From contig CAMBZJ010000025.1 of the NCBI GenBank assembly GCA_945872365.1, positions 1 to 45,682 of the forward strand: a DNA stretch of 45,682 nucleotides. The letters run 5' to 3'. Below the pieces are notes generated by a model, which was not told the origin of the DNA, did no database searches, and worked only from the letters and a program-made list of their open reading frames with translations. This document shows positions 24,046-32,143 of this stretch, piece by piece; within the stretch, counting starts at the first letter, position 1; the number at the start of each line of letters is the position of its first letter. Source of the stretch: Klebsiella pneumoniae. GTDB lineage: Bacteria > Desulfobacterota > Binatia > UBA12015. A program made the position numbers and the translations under genes.

Positions 24046-24092
24046 CTCGATGCCCGGCCGGGCGGCTCCCAGGAGCCGGGGCAGGCATCGAG
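24046..24092 (+). other. Long imperfect hairpin behind tRNA-Pro
   Basis: Outer 9-bp arms CTCGATGCC (24046-24054) and GGCATCGAG (24084-24092) enclose an inner 6-bp GGCTCC/GGAGCC stem (24064-24077) with a 2-nt loop. There is no T tract. It may stabilise or end the tRNA transcript, or shape the leader of pcm. Confidence 0.5.
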
Positions 24093-24149
24093 GCGCGCCA
24101 CGGTTGGTCGGCTGGTCCGGAGAGGGCCGGGACCCTGGGGGGTGGTGAG

Positions 24150-24806
24150 GTGGTGAGAGGCGATGCAGCCTTCGATCGCGCGCGATCCCGGCTCGTCCGG
24201 GGGCTGGCCGACGGGGGAATCGAGGACGAGCGCGTCCTCGGGGCGATGGCGCAGGCCCCACGGCATCTCTTTGTGGACGAAGCGTTGCGCGAGCGTGCCT
24301 ACGAGGATCGGCCGCTGCCGATCGGCCACGGGCAGACCATCTCCCATCCTTCGACGGTCGCGGTCATGACCGAGGCGCTGGAAGTCGATCGCCGTGCACG
24401 GGTGCTCGAGATCGGCACCGGCTCGGGCTACCAGACGGCGGTGCTCGCCGGGTTGTGTGGCAACGTCTACTCGATCGAACGCATCGCGCCGCTCGCGGCC
24501 CGGGCGCGCAGGATTCTCGACGAACTCGGGCATTTCAATGTCGCCCTCCAGGTCGGTGATGGGACGATCGGTTGGAACGCCGAAGCCCCGTTCGACGCGA
24601 TCATCGTGACCGCGGCGACGCCGCGCCTGCCGGCGCCGCTGTTTGCCCAATTGCGCGCCGGTGGACGTCTCGTGGTCCCGCTCGGCGACGAGCATACGCA
24701 GACGCTCGTGCGCTACCGCCTGACCGGGTACGGCGAGGCCGAGGAGGAGATCATCGGCGAGTGCCGGTTCGTGAAACTCGTGGGGCGCTATGGCTTCTCG
24801 CACTGA
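24150..24806 (+). CDS. pcm: Protein-L-isoaspartate O-methyltransferase
   Basis: 218 residues from GTG 24150 (GTG 24153 also possible; GGGGGG lies 7 nt upstream). It methylates isoaspartyl residues with S-adenosylmethionine to repair aged proteins. Family blocks are present: RHLFVDEALRERAYEDRPLP, IGHGQTISHPSTVAVMTEAL and the SAM-binding VLEIGTGSGYQTAVLA. Length is typical. The downstream lipoprotein gene starts inside its last codons, similar to the pcm-nlpD arrangement of many proteobacteria. Confidence 0.94.
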   Translation: MVRGDAAFDRARSRLVRGLADGGIEDERVLGAMAQAPRHLFVDEALRERAYEDRPLPIGHGQTISHPSTVAVMTEALEVDRRARVLEIGTGSGYQTAVLAGLCGNVYSIERIAPLAARARRILDELGHFNVALQVGDGTIGWNAEAPFDAIIVTAATPRLPAPLFAQLRAGGRLVVPLGDEHTQTLVRYRLTGYGEAEEEIIGECRFVKLVGRYGFSH

Positions 24807-25386
24807 ACGCAGGCCGACCCCAAAAGCAGCATCGCCGACGCTACGCCCGCCCGCGCGGCATGTCCTGCTGCTGGTCGCGCTTACCGGTTGCGTGACGCTC
24901 GCCGGCTGCGGAGTCGGCGTGAAGCCGCAGCCGATGTCGGGCGAGGGCGAGGTGTCCGGGTTCGCCTGGCCGATCGAGGGACCGGTGAGTTCGACGTTCG
25001 GCCCGCGCGGCCGGACGCATCACGACGGCATCGACATCGCCGTGCCCCGCGGGACGGAGGTGCACGCGGCGGGGAGCGGGGTGGTGATCTTCAGCGGCGC
25101 CTTGCGCGGCTACGGCAACACGGTGATCGTCGAGCATGCCTCGGGAATCACGACCGTCTACGCCCACCTCGAGGAGATCGGCGCGGCCACGGGGGCACGC
25201 GTGCGCCGGGGCGACAACATCGGCACGGTGGGGGAGACCGGTCGCACGACCGGCCCCAATCTGCATTTCGAGGTGCGCCGCAACCGCGTGGCGCGCGACC
25301 CGCTGGCTTTCCTGCCCGAACGCAAGGGCTCGGTCATGGCCCAGCGCGAGAAGCCGGCACCGAAACGAGCCGGCTCGGGAGGGTAG
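24790..25386 (+). CDS. LytM/M23-domain lipoprotein (NlpD-like)
   Basis: 198 residues; ATG 24790 overlaps pcm by 17 nt. A basic N-terminus and hydrophobic stretch lead to the lipobox L-A-G-C (an earlier L-T-G-C is possible). The M23 domain follows: WPIEGPVSSTFGPRG, THHDGIDIAVPRGT with the zinc-binding H-x-x-x-D, GYGNTVIVEH and GPNLHFEVRRN. The first histidine of the HxH motif is asparagine (NLH), so zinc ligands remain but the catalytic histidine is lost. NlpD-like proteins activate amidases during division rather than cutting peptidoglycan themselves, consistent with this. No LysM domain, unlike E. coli NlpD. Confidence 0.88.
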   Translation: MASRTERRPTPKAASPTLRPPARHVLLLVALTGCVTLAGCGVGVKPQPMSGEGEVSGFAWPIEGPVSSTFGPRGRTHHDGIDIAVPRGTEVHAAGSGVVIFSGALRGYGNTVIVEHASGITTVYAHLEEIGAATGARVRRGDNIGTVGETGRTTGPNLHFEVRRNRVARDPLAFLPERKGSVMAQREKPAPKRAGSGG

Positions 25387-25387
25387 G

Positions 25388-25906
25388 ATGGCAGTCGACC
25401 TGAAGAGCCTGGTGCGCGAGATTCCCGATTTTCCCAAGCCGGGCATCCTGTTCCGCGATATCACGCCGTTGCTCGGCAACGGCCCCGGCCTGCGTGAGGC
25501 GGTCCGGCAACTGGCCGAACCGTTCCGCGGGAAGGTGGACGTGGTCGTCGGGGTCGAGTCCCGTGGCTTCATCCTCGGCGCCCCGGTCGCGGTGCATCTC
25601 GGAACCGGGTTTGCGCTCATCCGCAAGCCGGGCAAGTTGCCCGCCGCGAAGATCGCCGCCTCCTACGAACTCGAGTACGGGACCGACACGGTCGAGATGC
25701 ACATCGATGCATTGTCGGTCGGCACGCGAGCGCTCGTCGTCGACGACCTGCTCGCGACCGGCGGCACCGCCTCGGCGGCCATCGACCTGGTGCGCCGCCT
25801 CGGGGCGGAAGTGGTCGCCTGCGCTTTCCTGATCGAGCTCGAGGGTCTCGGTGGCCGCGCCCGGCTCGGGGCGGTGCCGGTGCACGCGGTCCTCGGCTAC
25901 GCCTGA
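25388..25906 (+). CDS. apt: Adenine phosphoribosyltransferase
   Basis: 172 residues from ATG 25388, one base after the lipoprotein stop region. REIPDFPKPGILFRDITPLL is the family N-terminus; VVGVESRGFILGAPVA and the PRPP-binding ALVVDDLLATGGTASAA are complete. It salvages adenine with PRPP to AMP. It is probably in the same transcript as pcm and the LytM lipoprotein. Confidence 0.96.
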   Translation: MAVDLKSLVREIPDFPKPGILFRDITPLLGNGPGLREAVRQLAEPFRGKVDVVVGVESRGFILGAPVAVHLGTGFALIRKPGKLPAAKIAASYELEYGTDTVEMHIDALSVGTRALVVDDLLATGGTASAAIDLVRRLGAEVVACAFLIELEGLGGRARLGAVPVHAVLGYA

Positions 25907-25958
25907 GCGCGGGCGTCCGGCCGTTGCCCCGCGGGGCGGACCGCACTAGAGTCCCGCC

Positions 25959-27179
25959 ATGTCCTCATCGCCGATCCGCTCGACCTTCAAGCAGATGATG
26001 AACGAGGTCGTGGCCTACGGGAGTTGCTGCGAATGCGGCAGCTGCGTCCTCGTGTGCCCCCACAACGTCATCGAGTACGTGAACGGCAAGCCCAAGCAGA
26101 CCGCGAAGCAGGGTGGCGCGTTCGACTTCTGCGGGATCAGCGAGGGAATCGGCTGCGACGTCTGCGCGCAGGTCTGCCCGCGCCTCTACCCGCGCGAGTT
26201 CCAGCTCGCCGAGCAGGTCTTCCGCGACGACCCGGCACCGTACGACGGCGTCTTCGGACGCTACCGGCGCGTCGTCGCAGCCCGTTCCACCGACCCCGAC
26301 GTGCGCGCGGCCGCGCAGGACGGTGGGGTGGTGACGACCTTGCTCGCCTACGGTTTCGAGAAGGGACTGTTCGACGGGGCCGCGGTCTCGGTACGCGATC
26401 CGGAGCGGCCAGCCCATCCGATCCCGAAGCTCGTCACCTCGCGCGAGGAGGTCCTCTCCACCGCGGGTTCCTGGTACACGTATTGCCCCAACGACCTGGC
26501 ACTCGAGGAGGCAGCGGCGCGCGACTGCCGCAAGGTCGCCTTCGTCGGCGTGCCCTGCCAGGTGACGCCGGTGCGCAAGATGCAGCAGGCCGACCCCGCC
26601 GTGCTGCACAACGACAAGAAGAAGGAGCAGCACCTCGCCCGGCAGACCAAGTTCATGAAGGGCTTCGGCGATCGCGTCACGCTCACGATCGGGCTGCTCT
26701 GCACGGAGGTCTTCACTTACGAAGGCCTCATGGTGGACAAGATCCAGGGCGAGATGGGTATTCCGCTCGACGAGGTCCGCAAATTCAACGTGAAGGGCAA
26801 GGTCCTGATCTACAAGCACGACGGTGAGGTGGTGGACATGCCGCTCAAGCGGGCCCAGGAATATGCCCGACCCGAGTGCCACCACTGCGGCGACTTCAGC
26901 GCAGAGGTCGCCGACATCTCCTGCGGCGGCGTCGGCTCGATGGACTGGACGATCGTCATCCTGCGCACATCGAAGGGCGAGGAGATCTTCGACCGGCTCG
27001 TGAAGGACGGCCGGGTCGAGACGCGTTCGATGGACGAGTTCGAGAACTCGACCAAGATCATGTTGCGTCTCGCACAGCGCCAGCACGAGCGCGTGCCCGT
27101 GCCGCCGGCCCGCGACCCCGCCTGGGTGCGCCCACCGTTTGCGATGCCCGGCGCAAAGCCGCCTCCGACGGAAGGCTGA
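25959..27179 (+). CDS. Coenzyme F420 hydrogenase/dehydrogenase beta subunit (FrhB/FdhB family) protein
   Basis: 406 residues. Two ferredoxin-like cysteine groups at the N-terminus (CCECGSCVLVCP near residue 23 and CDVCAQVCP near 66) are followed by the FrhB N-domain (AAAQDGGVVTTLLAYGFEKG) and C-domain (KVAFVGVPCQVTPVRKMQQ, LTIGLLCTEVFTYEGL, ARPECHHCGDFSAEVADISC, GGVGSMDWT). The family transfers electrons between iron-sulfur clusters, FAD and F420 in hydrogenases, formate dehydrogenases and sulfite or glutamate reductases. No catalytic partner subunit is adjacent, so its substrate is unknown. The cof operon immediately downstream, convergent, fits an F420-linked role. Confidence 0.88.
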   Translation: MSSSPIRSTFKQMMNEVVAYGSCCECGSCVLVCPHNVIEYVNGKPKQTAKQGGAFDFCGISEGIGCDVCAQVCPRLYPREFQLAEQVFRDDPAPYDGVFGRYRRVVAARSTDPDVRAAAQDGGVVTTLLAYGFEKGLFDGAAVSVRDPERPAHPIPKLVTSREEVLSTAGSWYTYCPNDLALEEAAARDCRKVAFVGVPCQVTPVRKMQQADPAVLHNDKKKEQHLARQTKFMKGFGDRVTLTIGLLCTEVFTYEGLMVDKIQGEMGIPLDEVRKFNVKGKVLIYKHDGEVVDMPLKRAQEYARPECHHCGDFSAEVADISCGGVGSMDWTIVILRTSKGEEIFDRLVKDGRVETRSMDEFENSTKIMLRLAQRQHERVPVPPARDPAWVRPPFAMPGAKPPPTEG

Positions 27180-27228
27180 GCGTCGGGATCGGCCGCCGCG
27201 CGGCGCTGTGGCGTCGGCGGCGCGACCT

Positions 27229-28002
27229 TCAGCGGAAGAGGTCGGTCTCGCGGCGCCGGATGAGCGCACGCCCACCGCGCGGGCGCGCGGGATCGGCGTT
27301 CGCGGGCGGCGCCGGTGCCTGCCAGCCGCGGACGATCACCGCGGCCACCCCGTCGGACTTGCCCATGACCAGCCCGGCCGCCCCCGCGAGTTCGTCGGCG
27401 ACGCCGATCACGGTAACCCGCAGTTCGTGGCCGTTCAGGTCGCGGGTGCCACGCAGGTCGAGGAGCGGCTCGATGCCAGCCACGCCGAGCGCCACCTCGA
27501 CCTGACCCTCGCGCCACGGGCGCCCGAAGGTGTCGGTGACCACGACGCCGAGATCCACGCCGAGGTGCGACCGGAGCGCGGCCCGCAGTCGCTCGGCCGA
27601 GGCATCGGCGTCGACCGGCAGGAGCGTCACCTGCCCGTCGCTCACCGCGTTCGACTCGTCGATGCCGGCATTGGCGCAGACCCAGCCCGGACCGGTCTCG
27701 ACGATCAGATGGCCCCCATCCATGCGAACGATGCGGTTGCTCTCCCGCAGCACCAGTTCGACGACGCGCGCGTCCTTGCTGTGGCGCTCGGCATAGGCGC
27801 GTGCGAAGGGCGACGGCTCGACCCCGGCAAGATCGACGACGCGCCCCTCGGCCTTCGAGACGACCTTCTGGCAGACGAGGAGTACGTCGCCGGTCTTCGT
27901 GCCGACGCGGCTCTCGGCGATCGCGCTCGCGAGCAGGCGCGCCAAGTCGTCGCCGGGCCGGATCCGGGGAAGACCCGGGATGGGTAGGACCAGGATCGCC
28001 AT
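27229..28002 (-). CDS. cofE: Coenzyme F420-0:L-glutamate ligase
   Basis: 257 residues, the size of stand-alone archaeal-type CofE; the nitroreductase-like domain of actinobacterial FbiB is absent. Features: GDVLLVCQKVVSKAEGRVVD, AYAERHSKDARVVELVL, GWVCANAGIDESNA and VVVTDTFGRPWREGQVEVA. It adds glutamates by gamma linkage to F420-0 using GTP. It starts 3 nt after the cofD stop and is the last gene of the operon, 49 bp from the convergent FrhB-like gene. Confidence 0.95.
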   Translation of the reverse strand: MAILVLPIPGLPRIRPGDDLARLLASAIAESRVGTKTGDVLLVCQKVVSKAEGRVVDLAGVEPSPFARAYAERHSKDARVVELVLRESNRIVRMDGGHLIVETGPGWVCANAGIDESNAVSDGQVTLLPVDADASAERLRAALRSHLGVDLGVVVTDTFGRPWREGQVEVALGVAGIEPLLDLRGTRDLNGHELRVTVIGVADELAGAAGLVMGKSDGVAAVIVRGWQAPAPPANADPARPRGGRALIRRRETDLFR

Positions 28003-28005
28003 GGC

Positions 28006-28986
28006 TCAGCCGGCGAGGCGTCGGCGGGTGCGCTGGACCGAGGCAGCCAGCCGAAGCGCGGCCTCGCCGACCGCGGCCGCCCGCATCGGCGATCGCATGA
28101 GGATGTCGAGGTGCTCGACCGAGATGCCGCGCGCCTCCAGGCGAGGCGACCAGTGCCGGTCCGAGGAGTCGATGACCAGGCCGTCGAGGAAGTCCGCGTA
28201 GGCGTCGGCGATCGAGAGCGGATTCGGCGCCATGCCGAGCGCGCGCATCATCTTGTCGGCCGGCCCCTTTACCGGGCGCCCGCCGATCAGCGGGCAAACC
28301 GCGACGATCGGGGCGCCGCTGCGGCGGAGGGCCTGGCGTATGCCGGGGACGGCGAGGATCGGGCCGATGCTGACCAGCGGATTGCTCGGCGCGACGATCA
28401 CGGTCTCGGCTTCGTCGATCGCCGCGAGCACGCCCGGGGCCGGGCGGGCGGAGCGGGCCTTCGCGTAGGTGATCGCCCGAACCGTTTCGCGAGCACGGTC
28501 CCGGACCAGATACTCCTGGAAGGACCGGCGTCCGCCCGTCGTGTCGACCAGCGTCCGCACCGGTTGGTCCGTCATCGGCAGGACGCGGGCCCGCACGCCG
28601 AGGGCGCGGGCCTGCAGGGCCGTGATCTCGGACAGGGATTGCCCGGCGCGCCGGCGCTCGGTCCGGAACAGGTGGGTCGCGAGGTCGCGGTCGCCGAGTT
28701 GGAACCAGGTGTCCTCGCGGTAGCGACCGAGGGCCCCGAGTGCCGCGAAGGTGTCGCCTGCAATGCCCCAGCCGCGCAGTGGATCGGAGAGTCCGGACAA
28801 GGTGTAGAGAATTGTGTCGACGTCGGGCGACACGTCAAGGCCGTAGAAGACGTCGTCATCGGCGGTGTTGACGATCACGCAAAGCCGGTCGCGGGCGACC
28901 CGGGGCGCAAGCCCCCGCAGCAGTCGGGCGGCGCCGACGCCACCCGCGAGCACGACGACGCGCCCGCGATGGAGAGGGCGGCTCAC
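28006..28986 (-). CDS. cofD: 2-phospho-L-lactate transferase (or PEP-using equivalent)
   Basis: 326 residues from a GTG overlapping the cofH stop (GTGA). Family motifs: VVVLAGGVGAARLLRGLA at the N-terminus, VIVNTADDDVFYGLDVSPDVD, GRYREDTWFQLGDRDLATHL, VIVAPSNPLVSIGPIL and PLIGGRPVKGPADKMM. It attaches the phospholactyl, phosphoglyceryl or phosphoenolpyruvyl group to Fo, giving an F420-0 form. Which donor is used cannot be read from sequence, and the guanylyltransferase that supplies it (CofC/FbiD) is not in the window. Confidence 0.95.
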   Translation of the reverse strand: MSRPLHRGRVVVLAGGVGAARLLRGLAPRVARDRLCVIVNTADDDVFYGLDVSPDVDTILYTLSGLSDPLRGWGIAGDTFAALGALGRYREDTWFQLGDRDLATHLFRTERRRAGQSLSEITALQARALGVRARVLPMTDQPVRTLVDTTGGRRSFQEYLVRDRARETVRAITYAKARSARPAPGVLAAIDEAETVIVAPSNPLVSIGPILAVPGIRQALRRSGAPIVAVCPLIGGRPVKGPADKMMRALGMAPNPLSIADAYADFLDGLVIDSSDRHWSPRLEARGISVEHLDILMRSPMRAAAVGEAALRLAASVQRTRRRLAG

Positions 28987-30218
28987 GCGCCGGCGGGCCG
29001 TGCTGCGGCGAACCCGCCTTCGCCTGCGGAGCCAGAAACCTGTGGTGCGGCCGCGTGGACCTCGCCGTAGAGCGTCGAGCGCTGGCGGGGGATGCGGCCC
29101 ATCGAGCGGATGAGGTGTTCGATTTCCTCGACCGTCGTGTACTCGCCAGCGTCTGCGCCCGCCTCGCGCGAAATGCTCTCCTCCATGAGGGTTCCGCCGA
29201 AGTCGTCGACGCCGGCCGCGAGGCTGAGCGCCGCGAGTTCGTGGCCGAGTTTCACCCAGGAGGTCTGCAGGTGCGGGATCGATCCACGGAAGAACAGGCG
29301 GGAGGCTGCGTACATGCGGAAGTCCGGCTCGCCGGCTTCGATCGGCTGTACCAGTCCACGCTGGTAGAGGGCCGTCTTCTGGTGGATGAAGCGCAGCGGC
29401 ACGAACTCGGTGAAGCCGCCGGTCTCGTCCTGGATGCGCCGCAGAAGTGCGAGATGGGCCGCGACGTGGGTGTCGCTTTCGACGTGACCGTACATCACGG
29501 TCGAGGTGGTCGGCAGCCCGACGCGATGGGCGGTCGTGATGATCTCGATCCAGGTCGCCGTATCGACCTTCTTGTGGGAGAGGATCTCGCGGATCTCGTC
29601 GTCGAGGATCTCGGCGGCCGTGCCCGGGACGCTGCCGAGCCCGGCGTCGCGCAGCATCGCGAGGTAGTCCGAGTAGGTCATGCTCGTGCGCCGCGCGCCG
29701 TACATGATCTCCATCGGCGAGAACGCGTGGACGTGGATCTGCGGGAACGCTTCCTTGATCGCGACCAGCATGTCCCGGTAGGTGAAGGCGCCCATCTGCG
29801 GGTTGATGCCGCCCTGCATGCAGATCTCGGTCGCACCGCGCTCGACTGCTTCGACGACCTTGGCGAGCACCTCGTCGGTGCCGTGGTTGTAGGCGTCGCT
29901 CTCCCAGCGCTGGCGCTTGAAGGCGCAGAACTGGCAGTTCACGAAGCAGACGTTCGTGAAGTTCACGTTGCGGTTGACGACGTAGGTGACGACGTCGCCG
30001 AGATCCTCGGCGCGAACCCGGTCGGCAGCGGCGACGAGGGCGCGGAGGTCGTCGCCCGTCGCCCGCAGCAGGGCGAGCAGGCCCGCCTCGTCGATGCGTT
30101 CGCCCGAGAGCCCGCGCTCGATCTCGCGCGCGACCGAAGGGCTCGCGGCCGCGACCAGGCGTTCGACGGGGGTGCCGTCAGGCAGCAGGGAGCGGACTGC
30201 GTCGGTCACCGGCGTCAT
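28983..30218 (-). CDS. cofH: Fo synthase subunit 2 (radical SAM)
   Basis: 411 residues from ATG 30218, overlapping the cofG stop (ATGA). The radical-SAM cluster motif is CFVNCQFCAFKR (C-x3-C-x2-C). ICMQGGINPQMGAFTYRDML, HVHAFSPMEIMYGARR and GLGSVPGTAAEILDDEIR are hallmarks of the CofH/MqnE/MqnC branch. The coupling to cofG decides for CofH. Together with CofG it joins tyrosine and the ribityl-diaminouracil from riboflavin synthesis to make Fo. Confidence 0.95.
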   Translation of the reverse strand: MTPVTDAVRSLLPDGTPVERLVAAASPSVAREIERGLSGERIDEAGLLALLRATGDDLRALVAAADRVRAEDLGDVVTYVVNRNVNFTNVCFVNCQFCAFKRQRWESDAYNHGTDEVLAKVVEAVERGATEICMQGGINPQMGAFTYRDMLVAIKEAFPQIHVHAFSPMEIMYGARRTSMTYSDYLAMLRDAGLGSVPGTAAEILDDEIREILSHKKVDTATWIEIITTAHRVGLPTTSTVMYGHVESDTHVAAHLALLRRIQDETGGFTEFVPLRFIHQKTALYQRGLVQPIEAGEPDFRMYAASRLFFRGSIPHLQTSWVKLGHELAALSLAAGVDDFGGTLMEESISREAGADAGEYTTVEEIEHLIRSMGRIPRQRSTLYGEVHAAAPQVSGSAGEGGFAAARPAGA

Positions 30219-31414
30219 GCGCGTACCTCCGATGCGGCCGCCTCGCGGCGCGCGATCTCCAGGCGCCAGGCCTCGATGGGGGCGCGCATTTCCGCGGCGA
30301 CGAAGTCCTTGCGCTCGACGAACTCCGGATAGATCGGCAGGCGTTCGGCGAGTCGGAAGCCCGCGCGTTCGCAGCGCCGCGCGAGTGCTCCGAGGTGCGG
30401 CCAGGGCGCCTCGGGGTTCACGTAGTCGGGCGTGAGCGGCGAGATCCCGCCCAGGTCGTTGATGCCGCTTTCGAGAAGCCCGTCGAGGCCGTCGGCCGAG
30501 AGGTTCGGCGGGGCCTGGACGTTCATGTCGGGGCCGAGCATGAGGCGGGTCACGGCGATCGTCCGCTCGAGGTCGTGGGCGTCGGGCTCGGCCGCGGTCG
30601 CCATCGGGATCTCGGGCTTCGCGCGGAAGTTCTGCACGATCACTTCCTGCACATGGCCGAACCGGGCGTGCAAGTCGGCGATCGCCTCGATCGTGTCGAT
30701 GCGTTCTTCGAGCGTCTCGCCGATGCCGATGAGGAGCCCGGTCGTGAAGGGGATCCGCTGCTCTCCTGCGTCGCGGACGACCGCCAGGCGCAGTTCCGGA
30801 TCCTTGTCGGGTGCGTAGTAGTGGACCTCGCCTCGGGTGCGCAGCCGGGGGCTCGTCGACTCGATCATGAGGCCGAGGCTCGCGTTCAGCGGGCGCAGGA
30901 GAGCGAGGTCCTCTGGCGTCATGAGTCCGGGATTCGAGTGGGGCAGGAGGCCCGCCCCGAGGGCGACCCGGCAGCTCGCGGCAACGTAGTCGATGGTCGA
31001 TCGCCAGCCGCCGGCGGCGAGCCAGCGCCGGTAGCCGGCGTAGGCCGCCTCGGGCTTGTCGCCGAGGCACATGAGCGCCTCGCAGCAGCCGAGTCCGCGC
31101 GCCCGCTCCGACCAGCGTGCGATCTCGTCGAGAGACATCGTCCAGGCGCCGTCCTGCTCCTCGTCGCGCCGGAACGTGCAGTAGGAGCAGCGATCGCGAC
31201 ACAGGTTCGTCACCGGGAAGAACGCCTTGCGGGAGTAAGTGATCGTGCGCCCCTTGCCGGCGTCGCGCAGGGCCGAGGCTCGGGCGAGCAGTTCGGCGAG
31301 CTCGTCGCCCTCGGCGCGCAGGGCGCGCACGGCTTCGCCGCGGTCGAGCGGGGACCAAGCGACACCTCTTGCAAGGGCGGCGGAGTCGCTGGCGGCCAAC
31401 TCGGCGATGCTCAT
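30215..31414 (-). CDS. cofG: Fo synthase subunit 1 (radical SAM)
   Basis: 399 residues from ATG 31414. Cluster motif CRDRCSYCTF. Other CofG features: GKGRTITYSRKAFFPVTNLC, CCEALMCLGDKPEAAYAGYR, GLLPHSNPGLM, TTGLLIGIGETLEERID, QEVIVQNFRAKP and NDLGGISPLTPDYVNPEAPWP. It cyclises the deazaflavin ring with CofH. CofG and CofH are separate, unlike actinobacterial FbiC. First gene of the four-gene operon; a promoter candidate lies at 31498-31526. Confidence 0.96.
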   Translation of the reverse strand: MSIAELAASDSAALARGVAWSPLDRGEAVRALRAEGDELAELLARASALRDAGKGRTITYSRKAFFPVTNLCRDRCSYCTFRRDEEQDGAWTMSLDEIARWSERARGLGCCEALMCLGDKPEAAYAGYRRWLAAGGWRSTIDYVAASCRVALGAGLLPHSNPGLMTPEDLALLRPLNASLGLMIESTSPRLRTRGEVHYYAPDKDPELRLAVVRDAGEQRIPFTTGLLIGIGETLEERIDTIEAIADLHARFGHVQEVIVQNFRAKPEIPMATAAEPDAHDLERTIAVTRLMLGPDMNVQAPPNLSADGLDGLLESGINDLGGISPLTPDYVNPEAPWPHLGALARRCERAGFRLAERLPIYPEFVERKDFVAAEMRAPIEAWRLEIARREAAASEVRA

Positions 31415-31497
31415 GGAGATCCCGTCCGCCCCGACCCCCCCCCGTTGCTTCCGACGGCTGCGTCGGGAGCGCGAGGTGCGGCCCGGCGAACACCTCG

Positions 31498-31526
31498 GAA
31501 TTAGAGGAGCCCCGGGGGGGAGTCAA
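31498..31526 (-). promoter_or_regulatory. Candidate promoter of the cof operon
   Basis: On the minus strand -35 TTGACT (31526-31521) is followed by TCTAAT (31505-31500, spacer 15) or TAATTC (31503-31498, spacer 17). The -35 box overlaps the stop codon of the upstream gene. The predicted start leaves a leader of roughly 75-80 nt before cofG. Confidence 0.45.
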
Positions 31527-32137
31527 CCGCTGGTCGCGGCGGCGGGCGGTCCGGGCAGGGAAGGATCGAATGGCCGGTGCGCGGCTCCCCGCGCCATCGG
31601 GCGGCGACTCCCCGGTGCTTCGAGCAGGGGTGGCTCGAGCAGCGGCAGCCAGAGTTGCATTGCACTCGTCGCCGTCGGGGTCGGTGCCTCCAGGCTCGGC
31701 CGGCGGCGCAGGTACCCCTGGAGGTAGGACGTCCATTCGCCGAGCGAGCGCTCCTGGTCGTCGGCCCGCGCCAGCGCCTCGACCGCCAGACGGAGGAAGG
31801 CCTCGCGATCGAGATCGGCGCGGTGGGCTCCGGCGCCCGGGAGCAGCTCGATGCGCCAGACAAGGGGTCCGTCGGCCTCGGGGCGGGCCCCGACGGCGAT
31901 CGCGAATTCGCCCTCGCAGGCGACCTCCACCCGGCGCAGCGCGAACGGCTCGAGCCATGGCAGGTCGCTCGCGGCTCGCCCGGTCGGCGTCCAGCGGCGG
32001 ACCTCGCAGGCGGCGTGGTGGAAATCAAAGGCCGCGGCCTCCGCCGCGAGTTCGGCCGCGAAGTCGCTCGAGCGCGGCAGTTCCCGTTCGAGCATCCGCA
32101 TCGTCGCGGTGCAGCGTCTGCAGTGGAGAAACGTCAT
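31523..32137 (-). CDS. Hypothetical protein with N-terminal CxxC
   Basis: 204 residues, ATG 32137, 6 nt after the kinase-like gene upstream. It opens MTFLHCRRCTATMRM, a single C-x-x-C pair that could bind metal, followed by a mixed region (FDFHHAACEVRRWTP, RRVEVACEGEFAIAVG, WRIELLPGAG) and a helical part (REAFLRLAVEALARADDQ, WTSYLQGYLRR). The last 50 residues are Pro/Ala-rich. I do not recognise a family. Co-transcription with the response-regulator/kinase hybrid suggests a link to that signalling protein. Confidence 0.65.
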   Translation of the reverse strand: MTFLHCRRCTATMRMLERELPRSSDFAAELAAEAAAFDFHHAACEVRRWTPTGRAASDLPWLEPFALRRVEVACEGEFAIAVGARPEADGPLVWRIELLPGAGAHRADLDREAFLRLAVEALARADDQERSLGEWTSYLQGYLRRRPSLEAPTPTATSAMQLWLPLLEPPLLEAPGSRRPMARGAAHRPFDPSLPGPPAAATSG

Positions 32138-32143
32138 CGAGCG

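Noticed and set aside
24046-24092. Rho-independent terminator for tRNA-Pro
   Set aside because: No T run after the stem.
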